A stretch of DNA of 64,000 bases from Gymnodinialimonas phycosphaerae (GCF_019195455.1 NZ_JAIMBW010000001.1:3686001-3750000), one strand, 5' to 3'. Shown: positions 1 through 9,563, numbered from the stretch's first letter. A program made the numbers and translations. The notes: generated by a model not told the origin, from the sequence alone.

Positions 1-1
1 G

Positions 2-1354
2 GGTGCTGTGCAGATGGGGGCGAAGGTTGTCTTGCTCGAAGGCCATCTGATGGGCGGCGATTGTCTGAACTATGGCTGCGTGCCGTCCAAGGCGCTGCTG
101 GCGGCAGGCCACAAGGCACATCAGACAGCAGAGGCGGCCTTCGGCGTGGCGGGCCACGACCCCGCGCCGGATTACGCGGCCGCCAAGGACCACGTCCGCG
201 CGGTGATCGAAGAGATCGAGCCGGTCGATTCGCAGGAACGGTTCGAAGGCCAGGGCGTGCAGGTGATCCGTGAATTCGGCAAATTCATCTCACACACCGA
301 GGTGCAGGCCGGTGATGACGTCATCAAGGCGCGTCGGTTTGTGATCGCCACAGGGTCTCGCCCGTTCGTGCCGCCGATCTCTGGCCTTGATACCGTGGAT
401 TACCACACCAACGAGACGATCTTTGACCTCCGCGAAAAGCCCGATCACCTGATCATTATCGGTGGCGGCCCCATTGGCATGGAAATGGCGCAGGCCCATC
501 GGCGTCTTGGCAGCCGTGTCACGGTGTTGGAAGGCGCGAAGGCCATGGGCAAGGATGACCCGGAGGCTGCGGCGATTGTGCTGGAGACCCTGCGCCGAGA
601 GGGGGTCGAGATTGTGGAAGGTGCCACCGCCGCGCAAGTCAGCGGCTTGGACGGGGTGATCAAGGTCGAGACGGAGGACGGCGCCTCGTTTGAGGGCTCT
701 CACCTTCTGATCGCCGTGGGGCGGCAGGTAAACGTCGACACGCTGGACCTGCACAAGGCAGGCGTCGCGTTCGACCGGGGCGGTGTGACGGTAGGCGACG
801 ATCTTCGGTCCACCAATGCCCGTGTCTATGCCGTGGGCGACGTCGCTGGCGGTGCGCAGTTCACCCACGTGGCGGGCTACCACGCGGGCGTTATCATCCG
901 CCCGATGCTGTTTGGCCTGCCCGCCAAGGCGCGCACGGATCACATTCCCTGGGCCACCTACACGTCACCAGAACTGGCGCAGGTCGGCCTGACCGAGGCC
1001 GAGGCAAAGGATCAGCACGGCGACAAGGTCTTCATCGCCAAGGCAGAATTTGCGCACAATGATCGCGGCATAGCGACGGAACAGACCACGGGCTTCGTGA
1101 AAGTCATGGTTGTGGAGGGCAAACCCGTGGGTGCGACGATCGTGGGGGCCCAGGCGGGGGAACTCATCGGGGTCTGGTCGCTTGCGATTGCAAACAAGCT
1201 GAAGATGAGCGCGGTCGCCAATATGATCACGCCCTATCCGACACTGGGGGAAGTCAACAAGCGCGCCGCCAGCGCCTACTTCACACCGAAGCTTTTCGAC
1301 AGCCCGATGGTCAAGAAGGTCGTCGGGTTTGTGCAAAGGTTCGGTCGGCCCTAA
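2..1354 (+). CDS. FAD-dependent pyridine nucleotide-disulfide oxidoreductase (5' partial)
   Basis: This is the C-terminal part of a mercuric-reductase/dihydrolipoamide-dehydrogenase-like flavoprotein. The frame is open to the left edge, and the N-terminal GxGxxG FAD motif expected just before the first visible residues (GAVQMGAKVVLLEG) is missing, so the true start is outside the window. The redox-active CxxxxC motif is visible as GGDCLNYGCVPSK. A second dinucleotide fold, IIIGGGPIGMEMA, binds NAD(P)H, and VYAVGDVAG is the second FAD contact. The C-terminal dimerisation region has TPYPTLGEVNKRAA, where classical lipoamide dehydrogenases carry a His-Pro pair, so it is probably not a lipoamide dehydrogenase. 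The electron acceptor is unknown. Confidence 0.9.
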   Translation, partial: GAVQMGAKVVLLEGHLMGGDCLNYGCVPSKALLAAGHKAHQTAEAAFGVAGHDPAPDYAAAKDHVRAVIEEIEPVDSQERFEGQGVQVIREFGKFISHTEVQAGDDVIKARRFVIATGSRPFVPPISGLDTVDYHTNETIFDLREKPDHLIIIGGGPIGMEMAQAHRRLGSRVTVLEGAKAMGKDDPEAAAIVLETLRREGVEIVEGATAAQVSGLDGVIKVETEDGASFEGSHLLIAVGRQVNVDTLDLHKAGVAFDRGGVTVGDDLRSTNARVYAVGDVAGGAQFTHVAGYHAGVIIRPMLFGLPAKARTDHIPWATYTSPELAQVGLTEAEAKDQHGDKVFIAKAEFAHNDRGIATEQTTGFVKVMVVEGKPVGATIVGAQAGELIGVWSLAIANKLKMSAVANMITPYPTLGEVNKRAASAYFTPKLFDSPMVKKVVGFVQRFGRP

Positions 1355-1396
1355 AAGAGGTATTGCCCGGACATCGGGCACAAGAGGGAGCCCCCG

Positions 1397-2782
1397 GTGG
1401 CAAACACACTTTCCGGTCGATTCTTGATGCTCACCGTCATCTTCGTGATGCTGGCAGAGGTATTCATTTTCGTCCCCTCCATCGCGCGGTTCCGTGAGGA
1501 ATACCTTCTGGCCCGACTGGAACGGGCACAGATCGCGTCGCTGGCCCTGTTGGCGACCGATGGGATGATCGACGATGACCTGGAATATGAACTGCTTGAG
1601 AATGCAGAGGTTCTGAACGTCGTGTTGCGCCGCGATGCGGTGCGGCAGTTGATTCTGTCCACCGATGGGATGGAGCCGATTACGGCGACGTTCGATCTGC
1701 GTGATGCCTCGGCCTGGGAGTTGATTCGCGACGCCTCCATCCGACTGTTTGAGACCGACGAGCAGAACATCCGTGTGATCGGTGAACCGGTGCGCCAGGC
1801 GGGCCTGCTGATCGAAGTCACCATGGAAACCGCGCCTTTGCGTATGGCGATGATCGACTACGGCCTGAGGGTTCTGCTGCTGTCGGCGATGATCTCCATC
1901 TTTACGGCGCTGTTGTTGTTCGTGGCCGTGCGGATCTTGATGGTGAACCCGATTAAACGTGTCGTTGGCGCGATGATGAGCTACGCGGAAGCGCCCGATG
2001 ATGCGAACCGCATCATCACCCCGCGCGGCTCGGTCAGGGAATTACGCGACGCGGAAGAGGCCTTGCAGAGCATGCAAACCCAACTGACCTCGCTGCTGCG
2101 GCAGCGTGAACGGCTGGCGCAATTGGGCGAGGCTGTCGCCAAGATCAGCCATGATCTGCGCAATATGCTCTCGGTCGCGACACTGGTCGCGGACCGGCTA
2201 GAATTGAGCAGTGATCCCACGGTGAAGCGCATCGCGCCCAAGCTGATCAATTCGCTGTCGCGTGCCATCAATCTGACCGAGGCGACGTTGGCCTTTGGCC
2301 GCGCTGAAGAACCCGCGCCCAAGCTTGACCGCGTGACGTTGGAGCCGTTGGTCGACGACGTTCTCGACAACGATAACCTTGCCCAAGGTGATGGAGAGGT
2401 CAGCTATGACGCAGATATCGAGCCAGGCATGGTCGTGCGTGCCGACCCCGAGCAGTTGCACCGGGTGCTGTCCAATCTGGTGCGCAACGCGCGTCAGGCG
2501 ATCACGGCGACGGGCAAGCCCGGCGAAGTGACGGTGCGGGGGTTCGAGCATGAAGGTGGCTGGTGTATCGAGGTCATCGACACAGGTCCCGGCCTGCCAA
2601 AAGGCTCTGAACAAGGGTTGTTCAAGCCGTTCTCGTCCACCGACAAGGTCGGGGGATCGGGCCTGGGCCTGGCGATCTGCGCCGAGATCCTGCGCGGACA
2701 TGGTGGCCAGTTGAAGCTGCTGGGCACGGGACCGGAGGGAACGACCTTCGCCCTATTCCTTCCCGGCGGCATGGCGGCTTGA
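1397..2782 (+). CDS. membrane sensor histidine kinase
   Basis: A 461-residue two-component sensor kinase with a GTG start preceded by AGAGGGAG. Transmembrane helices lie at about residues 8-28 and 156-183 and flank a periplasmic sensor domain of roughly 125 residues. A HAMP-like linker follows (NPIKRVVGAMMSY), then the dimerisation helix with the phospho-acceptor His at about 252 (KISHDLRNML). The HATPase domain has the N box (SNLVRNARQAI), G1 (DTGPGLP) and G2 (GGSGLGLAI). No response regulator lies beside it, so it is an orphan here and its signal is unknown. It starts 42 nt after the oxidoreductase and may be co-transcribed with it. Confidence 0.9.
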   Translation: MANTLSGRFLMLTVIFVMLAEVFIFVPSIARFREEYLLARLERAQIASLALLATDGMIDDDLEYELLENAEVLNVVLRRDAVRQLILSTDGMEPITATFDLRDASAWELIRDASIRLFETDEQNIRVIGEPVRQAGLLIEVTMETAPLRMAMIDYGLRVLLLSAMISIFTALLLFVAVRILMVNPIKRVVGAMMSYAEAPDDANRIITPRGSVRELRDAEEALQSMQTQLTSLLRQRERLAQLGEAVAKISHDLRNMLSVATLVADRLELSSDPTVKRIAPKLINSLSRAINLTEATLAFGRAEEPAPKLDRVTLEPLVDDVLDNDNLAQGDGEVSYDADIEPGMVVRADPEQLHRVLSNLVRNARQAITATGKPGEVTVRGFEHEGGWCIEVIDTGPGLPKGSEQGLFKPFSSTDKVGGSGLGLAICAEILRGHGGQLKLLGTGPEGTTFALFLPGGMAA

Positions 2783-2828
2783 TTGCCCCTTGCACTGACG
2801 AAGTAGCGGGGTTAAACGCACCCCACGC

Positions 2829-2905
2829 GGATTGGTAGCTCAGCTGGATAGAGTACTTGACTACGAATCAAGGGGTCGGGGGTTCGAATCCTCCCCAGTC
2901 CGCCA
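2829..2905 (+). tRNA. tRNA-Arg (anticodon ACG)
   Basis: A complete 77-nt cloverleaf with encoded CCA. The acceptor stem GGATTGG pairs with CCAGTCC (one G-T pair). The D arm begins TAGCTCAG, the anticodon stem is CTTGA/TCAAG around loop CTACGAA, giving anticodon ACG, and the T arm is GGGGG-TTCGAAT-CCTCC. This is the arginine tRNA whose A34 is normally deaminated to inosine. It sits at the left edge of the accessory exopolysaccharide segment, a common integration position, but I saw no second copy of its 3' end in the window. Confidence 0.95.
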
Positions 2906-3173
2906 TTTTCCAAATTTGAGGGTTTCGTCAGTCCTGATGTCTTTGCTGTCGGGGCGTATTGCTCGATGCGGTTGCTTCTGATGGGCATTTTTTGGTTTTC
3001 GCTGAGGCGGCGGTCTTGCCTGCCTTGCAAGCCTCCCGACCGAAGGCCCATCTGTGTCGAGCGCTGCCCTGTTCCCAAACGTAGCCCCAAACACAGCCCG
3101 CAAAGACAGATTGTCAGGGCAGGGGTCCTGCGCTACGAATGCACTAGAAATTAAACCCATTTGGAGCTTCGCC

Positions 3174-3377
3174 ATGAAAAAAGTCCTTCTGACGACCGCA
3201 TTTATCGCCGCTCTTGGCACCTCTGCCACGGCCCAGGGCATCACGCCCGTGACCACAGCGCCCGCCACCGACGTCACCGTCGGCACCATGGTGGCGCAAA
3301 CCGGCCTTCTGATCGGGCTCGGCACGGTTGCCGTGATCATCGCGGCCGCAGCGTCCAGCAGCGACGGCACCAACTAA
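3174..3377 (+). CDS. small exported or membrane-anchored protein
   Basis: A 67-residue protein starting MKKVLLTTAFIAALG with GGAG about 8 nt upstream. An upstream in-frame ATG would add 40 residues in front of the signal peptide and is unlikely. The signal peptide probably ends near SATAQG. A short Thr/Ala/Val-rich segment follows, then one hydrophobic glycine-rich helix (LLIGLGTVAVIIAAAA) and a polar tail SSSDGTN. An intrinsic terminator follows at once. Function is unknown. It converges on the export lipoprotein gene across a tandem repeat, so a role in surface polysaccharide is only a guess. Confidence 0.7.
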   Translation: MKKVLLTTAFIAALGTSATAQGITPVTTAPATDVTVGTMVAQTGLLIGLGTVAVIIAAAASSSDGTN

Positions 3378-3412
3378 GCCGCCTGCCGCCAGACGGCGGA
3401 CCGGTGACTGAC

Positions 3413-3451
3413 AAAAAAGCCCCGCCGGGTGTGATCCGGCCGGGGCTTTTT
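3413..3451 (+). terminator. intrinsic terminator after the small exported protein
   Basis: A GC-rich hairpin with GCCCCGCCGG facing CCGGCCGGGGC (one bulged base), preceded by AAAAAA and followed by TTTTT. The flanking A and T runs extend the stem, so it could terminate transcription from both sides. Confidence 0.85.
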
Positions 3452-3473
3452 CGTGTCTGGTGTGCGGGGCGCT

Positions 3474-3700
3474 GGGGGCGGCTTTTGGGTTGCGCGCACC
3501 GGGTCCCAAAACCGGTTCCCACTTTTGGGGGGGCAGCCTTTTTATTGCGCGCACCTGATCCCAAAACCGGCTCCCACTTTTGGGGGTGCAGCCTTTTGAT
3601 TACGCGCACCTGATCCCAAAACCGGTTCCCACTTTTGGGGGTGCAGCCTTTTGATTACGCGCACCTGATCCCAAAACCGGTTCCCACTTTTGGGGGTGCG
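3474..3700. repeat. 55-bp tandem repeat, about 3.7 copies plus a degenerate half copy
   Basis: Units begin with GCGCACC at 3494, 3549, 3604 and 3659, an exact 55-bp period. The last unit is cut off at 3700, and a degraded half unit precedes the first (about 3474-3493). Each unit contains CCCAAAACCGG, TTCCCAC and TTTTGGG, so the outer CCCAAAA/TTTTGGG arms can form a hairpin. Units 2-4 are nearly identical and unit 1 is more diverged. The array fills the space between two convergent genes and ends five bases before the stop codon of the export lipoprotein gene. Confidence 0.9.
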
Positions 3701-3704
3701 CTTG

Positions 3705-5066
3705 TCAGTTCACCGCCGCCGCGCCAAGGTTGATCACCGTCGGCGTGATCTGGTTGATCACCCGGCTCCACCGCGTCACCGGCTGTTCGGCCACGAACAC
3801 CACATCGCCGGGGCGCAGTTCCAGCCGCGTCGCCAGCACCAGGTTGGCCGCGTTCGAGCCGTCCAGCCGGTAGGCCGTCACCGTGCTGGCGTAGGAGGAA
3901 TTCTCCTGCGCGCGCATCAGGTAGATCTGCGACGGGTTGCCGGTGCTGGCGCTCCAGCCGCCCGCGTCGAACAGGGCGTCGGCCAGGACCGCGCGGTTCT
4001 CGAACGGCAACTCGAACCGGCCGGGCGTGGTCACTTCGCCTGCGATATAGACGAACTCTCCGCCCTCGGCCCCGAACTCGACGCGGTCGCGGAAGTTCTG
4101 GCGGCTTTCTTCCAGGGCGCCCCGGCGGATCGAGACCTCGGTCTGCAACTCGGCGATGGCATTGGCGCGCGCACTCTGCGTGTACTCGGCCCGCGCGATG
4201 ACCTCTTCGAAATAGGCCTGGGCCTGGTCGAAATCATAGGCGGTGTCGACGAACAGGCTGTCGCCGTCGACCAGGCGGATGCGCTGCAGGCCCTGGTCGG
4301 AATAGAGGTCCGAAGTTGGGATTTGGTAAAGATTGCCGTCGCGGTAGATGCGGATCACGGCGAAGTCGTCCGAGGTGATGTCGAGCCCGCCCGCCGAGGC
4401 CAGAACCTCGGCCAGGTAGACCGGCGTCATGCCCACGGGCACCACGCCCGGGTTGCGCACCGCGCCGCCCACCGAGATCCGCTGGGAGTTGAACTCGGCC
4501 ACTTCCAGGCTGAACGAGGGGTCGATGCGGGCGGCGATCAGGCGTTCAAAAATGGCGTCTTCGGCCTCGGCGAGGGTCATGTCGCCCACGGTGATGCGGC
4601 CCACGTCGGGGATCGCAATGTCGCCGTCGTCCTGCACGGTATAGCCTTGGCGCTGGTTCTGGGCGGCGACCAGCCCGGCGAGTTCCTCAACGGTCGATTC
4701 GCCGCGCGGCGTGGCCAGCAGCAGCACATCGCCGACGCCGATCCGGTAGGAGCCGGGGTTGACCGCGGGCGGCACCCGCAATTCCACCGCGCCGGGGCGG
4801 GCTTGGGCGTCGAACACCGGATCCGGCAGCCGCGCCGCCCCGCGCGGGCCAGTGGTCCCGCCCGCAATCCGCGAAAACGCCGCCGGCAGATCCTGCGGCT
4901 GATAGGCCGAGCGGTTCGCATGGGTCACAACCGCAGGCGACAGATCCACCACCTGAACCCCGTCGTCCCCCCCAAAACCAGACACGTCCGGCGACACATA
5001 CGCCGACCCGCACGCCCCCAAGACAATTACACACATGCATGCAAGCAGAGTTTGCAGCGTGACCAT
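3705..5066 (-). CDS. Wza-type polysaccharide export lipoprotein
   Basis: A 453-residue outer-membrane auxiliary polysaccharide export protein. The chosen start gives a lipoprotein signal, MVTLQTLLACMCVIVLGAC, with lipobox LGAC and Cys19 as lipid-attachment site; GGAGGG lies 6 nt upstream. The longer open frame (to 5288) would put 74 unrelated residues before the signal. The Poly_export region (YRIGVGDVLLLATPRGEST) is followed by SLBB-type beta-grasp domains (ISVGGAVRNPGVVPVGMTPV; VYIAGEVTTPGRFELPFENR) and a long helical stretch. It should carry capsule or EPS through the outer membrane. No Wzc kinase or glycosyltransferase lies nearby, and the facing GDP-mannose genes are broken. Confidence 0.88.
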   Translation of the reverse strand: MVTLQTLLACMCVIVLGACGSAYVSPDVSGFGGDDGVQVVDLSPAVVTHANRSAYQPQDLPAAFSRIAGGTTGPRGAARLPDPVFDAQARPGAVELRVPPAVNPGSYRIGVGDVLLLATPRGESTVEELAGLVAAQNQRQGYTVQDDGDIAIPDVGRITVGDMTLAEAEDAIFERLIAARIDPSFSLEVAEFNSQRISVGGAVRNPGVVPVGMTPVYLAEVLASAGGLDITSDDFAVIRIYRDGNLYQIPTSDLYSDQGLQRIRLVDGDSLFVDTAYDFDQAQAYFEEVIARAEYTQSARANAIAELQTEVSIRRGALEESRQNFRDRVEFGAEGGEFVYIAGEVTTPGRFELPFENRAVLADALFDAGGWSASTGNPSQIYLMRAQENSSYASTVTAYRLDGSNAANLVLATRLELRPGDVVFVAEQPVTRWSRVINQITPTVINLGAAAVN

Positions 5067-5412
5067 CAAACACCCTCCATCTAGTGTGCAGGCGATTCCC
5101 GACACACCATCACTTCCCCTTTCCATACAGCCTTCACGGCAGAAGCCCCACACAAGTTCACACCTTTTGACAACGATCCGATGCTCCTGCGACAAGATCA
5201 TGGGCCGGTTGCGGGAAGGGGGCCGCTGCGAGATTCTGACGTCGCCCGGCCCGTCCTTTGGCACAACTTGGGGATGCCGGGTCTTCACGCGGGGGGGCGA
5301 AACAAGCCGATGGACGTTTGGGGGGCGCGTTGGGTAGGCTTGGCCCGGAATGGGCGAAATGTGTCCAATCCTCCAAGCCCTTCACGCTGCGCCTGCCCCG
5401 GAAAGAGACGAC
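5067..5412. other. intergenic region between divergent wza-like gene and manC pseudogene
   Basis: These 346 bp lie between two divergently transcribed genes and should hold both promoters. I see the GGAGGG ribosome binding site of the minus-strand gene and no other clear motif, repeat or RNA. Open frames crossing it lack start signals. Confidence 0.5.
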
Positions 5413-6859
5413 ATGAGACGGATCATTCACCCCGTCCTTCTCTCTGGAGGGTCAGGCACCCGCCTTTGGCCTCTGTCGCGGAAGTCCTATCCCAAGCAAT
5501 TCGCGGAACTGACAGGGGAGGAGAGCCTTTATCAGGCGTCTGCGCGGCGCTTGTCCGGCGCCGGATTTGCCGCGCCTTGCATCGTGACGGGGGCAGACTT
5601 CCGGTTCATTGCTCAACAGTAGTTAGACGCAATCAAGGTCGTGCCGGGCGACATCCTGACTGAGCCTTCCGCCAAGAATACCGCTGCCGCGATTTGTGCA
5701 CCAGCTGTGGCGCTGGATGCGCAAACGCCGGGGGCGTTGATGCTTGTCGCGCCCTCCGATCACGTGATCCCGGACGCCGGGCGTCTTCGCGCAACGATAG
5801 AAACGGCAGTTCCTGCCGCGCTTGACGGGCGGCTTGTGGCCTTCGGCACCCGGCCCGACCGGGCGGAAACCGGCTATGGTTGGTTGGAGTTGAGCCACCC
5901 GACGCAAGATTTCGCTCCGGTGCCCCAACCCTTGCGGAGTTTCGTGGAGAAGCCCGACCAAGTTCGTGCCGAGGCGCTTCTGGCGGATGGGCTCCACCTT
6001 TGGAACGCGGGTATCTTCCTGTTCTCGACCTCTGTTATCCTGGAAGCCTTTGCATTCCTCGCGCCCGAGGTCCTGGGCCCCGTGCGCGCCGCGTTCGAGG
6101 ACGCAGAGCAGGATCTGGGCTTCACACGCCTCGCCCCCGCGCCGTGGGACGCGCTTCCCGACATTTCCATCGACCGCGCAGTGATGGAACGTGCCGCCAA
6201 CCTGACGGTAGTCCCCTATGCCGGGGCCTGGTCGGACCTTGGCAATTGGCCGGCGATCTGGACAGAGGCGGATGCCGATGCCTCAGGCACCGTCACGGCG
6301 GGGCCTGCGACGGCGATCGATTGCGAAGGCTCGCTCTTGCAAGCCACAAGCGAGGCGCAGCACATGGTGGGTCTTGGCCTGAAGGACATCATTGCCGTGG
6401 CGATGCCGGATGCGGTTCTTGTTGTCCACAAGGACCGCGCGCAAGAGGTAAGCCACGCTGTCAGCGTCCTGAAGAAGAACGCCGTCGATCAAGCCGAGAA
6501 CCTGCCCCGCGATTGCCGCCCGTGGGGGTGGTACGAAAGCCTCGTCATCGGTGCCCGGTTTCAAGTGAAGCGCATCGTGGTCCATCCCGATGCGTCGCTT
6601 AGCCTGCAAAGCCATCACCACCGGGCAGAGCATTGGATTGTCGTGGAAGGCACCGCGAAAGTCACGATTGACTGACACCGTCAGCACAGTTTCCGAGAAC
6701 CAGTCCGTCTACATTCCGCTTGGCGCGAAGCATCGGCTAGAGAACCCCGGCAAGATGAACCTGACCCTGATCGAGGTGCAGACCGGTGCCTATCTGGGTG
6801 AAGACGACATTACCCGCTTCGACGATGTCTATGCCCGCGGCCAAGGGGCCAAGGGCTGA
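5413..6859 (+). pseudogene. manC: mannose-1-phosphate guanylyltransferase/mannose-6-phosphate isomerase, disrupted
   Basis: The reading begins MRRIIHPVLLSGGSGTRLWP, the nucleotidyltransferase signature of ManC/AlgA, which makes GDP-mannose. An in-frame TAG at 5620-5622 interrupts after FRFIAQQ; reading resumes in the same frame (LDAIKVVPGDILTEPSAKNT) and includes FVEKP and HLWNAGIF. The C-terminal cupin (isomerase) part reaches [20 protein letters not shown] and stops at 6673-6675, while homology continues in the +2 frame as [20 protein letters not shown] to 6859. So there is one nonsense and one frameshift lesion. The total span of about 480 codons matches a full-length ancestor. Sequencing error is unlikely to explain both plus the lesions in the next gene. 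Confidence 0.9.
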
Positions 6860-8190
6860 AGCCGCTTACTTGCTTCAAGGCCTATGACATTCGCGGGCGG
6901 CTTGGTGTCGATCTGGATGAAGACGTCGCCTATCGCATTGGCCGTGCCTTTGCGCAGGCTCTGGACGCGAAGACGGTCGTGCTTGGCCGCGCATGTGGCG
7001 CGGGGTTTGACGGACAAAGGTTGCAGCGTGCTTGACCTTGGGTTGTCGGGCACGGAAGAGATGTACTTCGCCACCTCGCATTTCGGCGCGGATGGGGGGA
7101 TTTGCGTCACCGCCTCGCACAAGCCGATTGATTACAATGGGATGAAGATGGTGCGTACGGGTTCTGCTCCGGTGGGGCAGGCGACCGGGCTGGCGCAGAT
7201 CAAGACGCTGGCCGAGGCAAGAGCCTTTGAGGCGGCACCTGAGCGCGGTACCTTGTCCGATATCGCCGAGGAGGCCCGCGCAGCTTACGTGGCGCGGATC
7301 TGTGGCTTTGCCGATGTACCCACCCTCAAGCCCCTGAGAATTCTGGTCAACGCAGGTCACGGTGCGGCGGCGCCAACGTTTGACGCCATCGCGGCACGTC
7401 TGGCCGCCCTTGGCGTCCCCCGACATTCGAGCGTCTGTTCCACACCCCCGATGGCACCTTTCCGCAAAGCATTCCGAATCCTCTATTGCCCGAAAACCGC
7501 CCCGCGACGGCCGATGCGGTCCGGGCCTTTGGCGCGGATTTCGGGGTGGCGTGGGATGGGGATTTCGACCGGTGCTTTTTCTTCGACCACACCGGCGCCT
7601 TCATCGACGGCGAATATGTCGTGGGCCTTCTGGCCAAGGCCTTTCTGATTCAGGAACCCGGTGCGACAATCATCCATGACGGCCGGGTGATCTGGAACAC
7701 GCAAGACATCGTGGCGCGGGCGGGCGGGCGCAGTGTGCAGACCCGCACCGGCCATACCTTCATCAAGCAAGCGCTGCGCGATGAAGACGCCGTCTACGGC
7801 GGCGAGATGTCGGCCCATCACTATTTTCGCGACTTCGTGTGCTGCGATAGCGGCATGATTCTCTGGGTGCTGGTGGCGAACCTTGTCAGTCGTGGCGGCG
7901 CGCTGGCCGATCTTGTGGCCGATCGGAAGGCGGCCTTCCCGTCCTCTGGCGAAATCAACTTCACCCTTGAGGACCCGCAAGCCGCCGTGGATCGCGTCCG
8001 CGCGGCGTTCGAGGGCGAGGCGCGGGCCATTGATCATCTGGACGGAGACAGTTTCGATTTCGGCACCTGGCGATTCAATCTGCGCCGCTCCAACACGGAA
8101 CCGATGGTGCGCCTGAATGTCGAAGCGCGCGGAGACGCGGAACTGGTGGCCGTCGGCGTGGCGCGCGTGATGGCGGTTTTATTGTCGTGA
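6856..8190 (+). pseudogene. manB: phosphomannomutase, disrupted by start loss, deletion and frameshift
   Basis: Frame 1 reads [20 protein letters not shown] from a CTG at 6856, where an ATG overlapping the manC stop would be expected. At about 6982-6991 (cttggccgcg) the homology jumps from frame 1 (TVVLGR) to frame 2 ([13 protein letters not shown]); the residues expected between them are missing, so there is an internal deletion. The phosphoserine loop reads TASHKP instead of the family TASHNP. At about 7410-7426 it jumps back to frame 1 ([14 protein letters not shown]) and runs through the metal loop DGDFDR to 8190. Several independent lesions show a dead gene. Confidence 0.9.
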
Positions 8191-8294
8191 TCGTGGATTT
8201 GCGTTACCGGAATTTGATTGTTCGAGATCGTTTAGTAACGCTTTTCCCACTTTCCCTCGCCTGATATCATATCGTAACCAACGGGAGATATGCC

Positions 8295-9500
8295 ATGGCC
8301 GAGGCCTTCATTTGCGACTATATCCGCACGCCCATCGGGCGGTTCGGGGGGGCGTTGGCGGGGGTGCGCGCCGATGATCTGGGGGCGGTCCCCCTGGCTG
8401 CGCTGATGGCGCGCAATCCAGGCGTCGACTGGGCAGCTGTCGAGGATATCTACTTCGGCTGCGCCAATCAGGCGGGAGAGGATAACCGCAATGTGGCGCG
8501 CATGTCGGCGCTGCTGGCGGGGCTGCCCGAGGCCGTGCCGGGCACGACGATCAATCGCCTGTGCGGCTCGGGGATGGACGCAGTGATTGCGGCGGCCCGC
8601 GCGATCAAGGCCGGAGAGGCCGAGTTGATGATTGCGGGCGGTGTGGAGTCCATGTCGCGCGCGCCTTTCGTGGTGCCCAAGGCCGATGCGGCCTTTTCTC
8701 GCAAGGCCGAGATTTATGACACAACCATCGGCTGGCGCTTCGTGAACCCGGTGATGAAGGCGCAATATGGCATCGATTCCATGCCGGAAACGGCGGAGAA
8801 TGTCGCCGAGGACTACGGGGTGTCGCGCGTCGATCAGGATGCGTTTGCCGCCCGGTCCCAGGCCAAGGCGGGCGCCGCGATGGCCTCTGGTCGGCTGGCG
8901 GAAGAGATCACGCCGGTGACCATGCCTCGCCGCAAGGGCGATCCGGTCGTGGTGGCAGAGGATGAACATCCCCGGCCTGCGACGGATGTCGCGGCACTGG
9001 CCAAACTGCGGGCGCCGTTCCGAGAGGGCGGCAGCGTCACGGCGGGCAACGCCTCGGGCGTCAACGATGGCGCGGCGGGGCTGATCATCGCGTCCGAGGC
9101 GGCGGCGGTGAAGCATGGGCTGACACCGATCGCGCGCGTGCTTGGCGGGGCCGTGGCTGGCGTGGCGCCACGGGTCATGGGGATCGGGCCGTTACCGGCA
9201 TCGCAAAAGCTGATGGCGCGGCTGGAGCTGACGATTGCGGATTTCGACGTGATTGAATTGAACGAGGCGTTTGCCGCCCAGGGACTTGCCGTGATGCGGG
9301 GACTTGGGATCGCCGACGATGATGCGCGCGTGAACCCCAATGGTGGGGCGATTGCGCTGGGACATCCCTTGGGGATGTCGGGCGCTCGGATCACCGGGAC
9401 AGCCGCATTGGAGATGCGCCTGCGCGGCGGCAAACGGGCCTTGGCCACCATGTGTATCGGCGTGGGGCAGGGGATTGCGGTGGCGCTGGAAGCTGTCTGA
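8295..9500 (+). CDS. paaJ: 3-oxoadipyl-CoA thiolase (PaaJ/PcaF type)
   Basis: A 401-residue thiolase that cleaves beta-ketoadipyl-CoA (and, in the phenylacetate route, 3-oxo-5,6-dehydrosuberyl-CoA) to acetyl-CoA and a shorter acyl-CoA. The start is MAEAFICDYIRTPIGRFGG with GGGAGA upstream. The acylated Cys is in NRLCGSGMDAV (about residue 90). NEAFAAQG, GGAIALGHPLGMSGAR and the C-terminal CIGVGQG complete the active site. It converges on paaE, so it belongs to the phenylacetate region but is transcribed alone. It can also serve the Box pathway, whose product enters as 3-oxoadipyl-CoA. Confidence 0.9.
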   Translation: MAEAFICDYIRTPIGRFGGALAGVRADDLGAVPLAALMARNPGVDWAAVEDIYFGCANQAGEDNRNVARMSALLAGLPEAVPGTTINRLCGSGMDAVIAAARAIKAGEAELMIAGGVESMSRAPFVVPKADAAFSRKAEIYDTTIGWRFVNPVMKAQYGIDSMPETAENVAEDYGVSRVDQDAFAARSQAKAGAAMASGRLAEEITPVTMPRRKGDPVVVAEDEHPRPATDVAALAKLRAPFREGGSVTAGNASGVNDGAAGLIIASEAAAVKHGLTPIARVLGGAVAGVAPRVMGIGPLPASQKLMARLELTIADFDVIELNEAFAAQGLAVMRGLGIADDDARVNPNGGAIALGHPLGMSGARITGTAALEMRLRGGKRALATMCIGVGQGIAVALEAV

Positions 9501-9563
9501 AACGGTGGTGCGGACGTCGCCGTCGTATGTATATTTTTGCAACGGAGAGGGGCAGGGCGCGCA

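Noticed and set aside
3474..3700. CRISPR array
   Set aside because: The 55-bp units are directly joined without unique spacers and no cas gene is present; the same holds for the 36-bp repeat at 11838.
3690..5084. A 464-codon open frame antisense to the export lipoprotein gene
   Set aside because: It is His/Arg/Gly-rich with no domain, as expected for a shadow frame in high-GC DNA, while the other strand has a full lipoprotein.
2829..8190. Genomic island integrated at tRNA-Arg
   Set aside because: No integrase, transposase or duplicated tRNA end is visible, so this remains only a positional hint.
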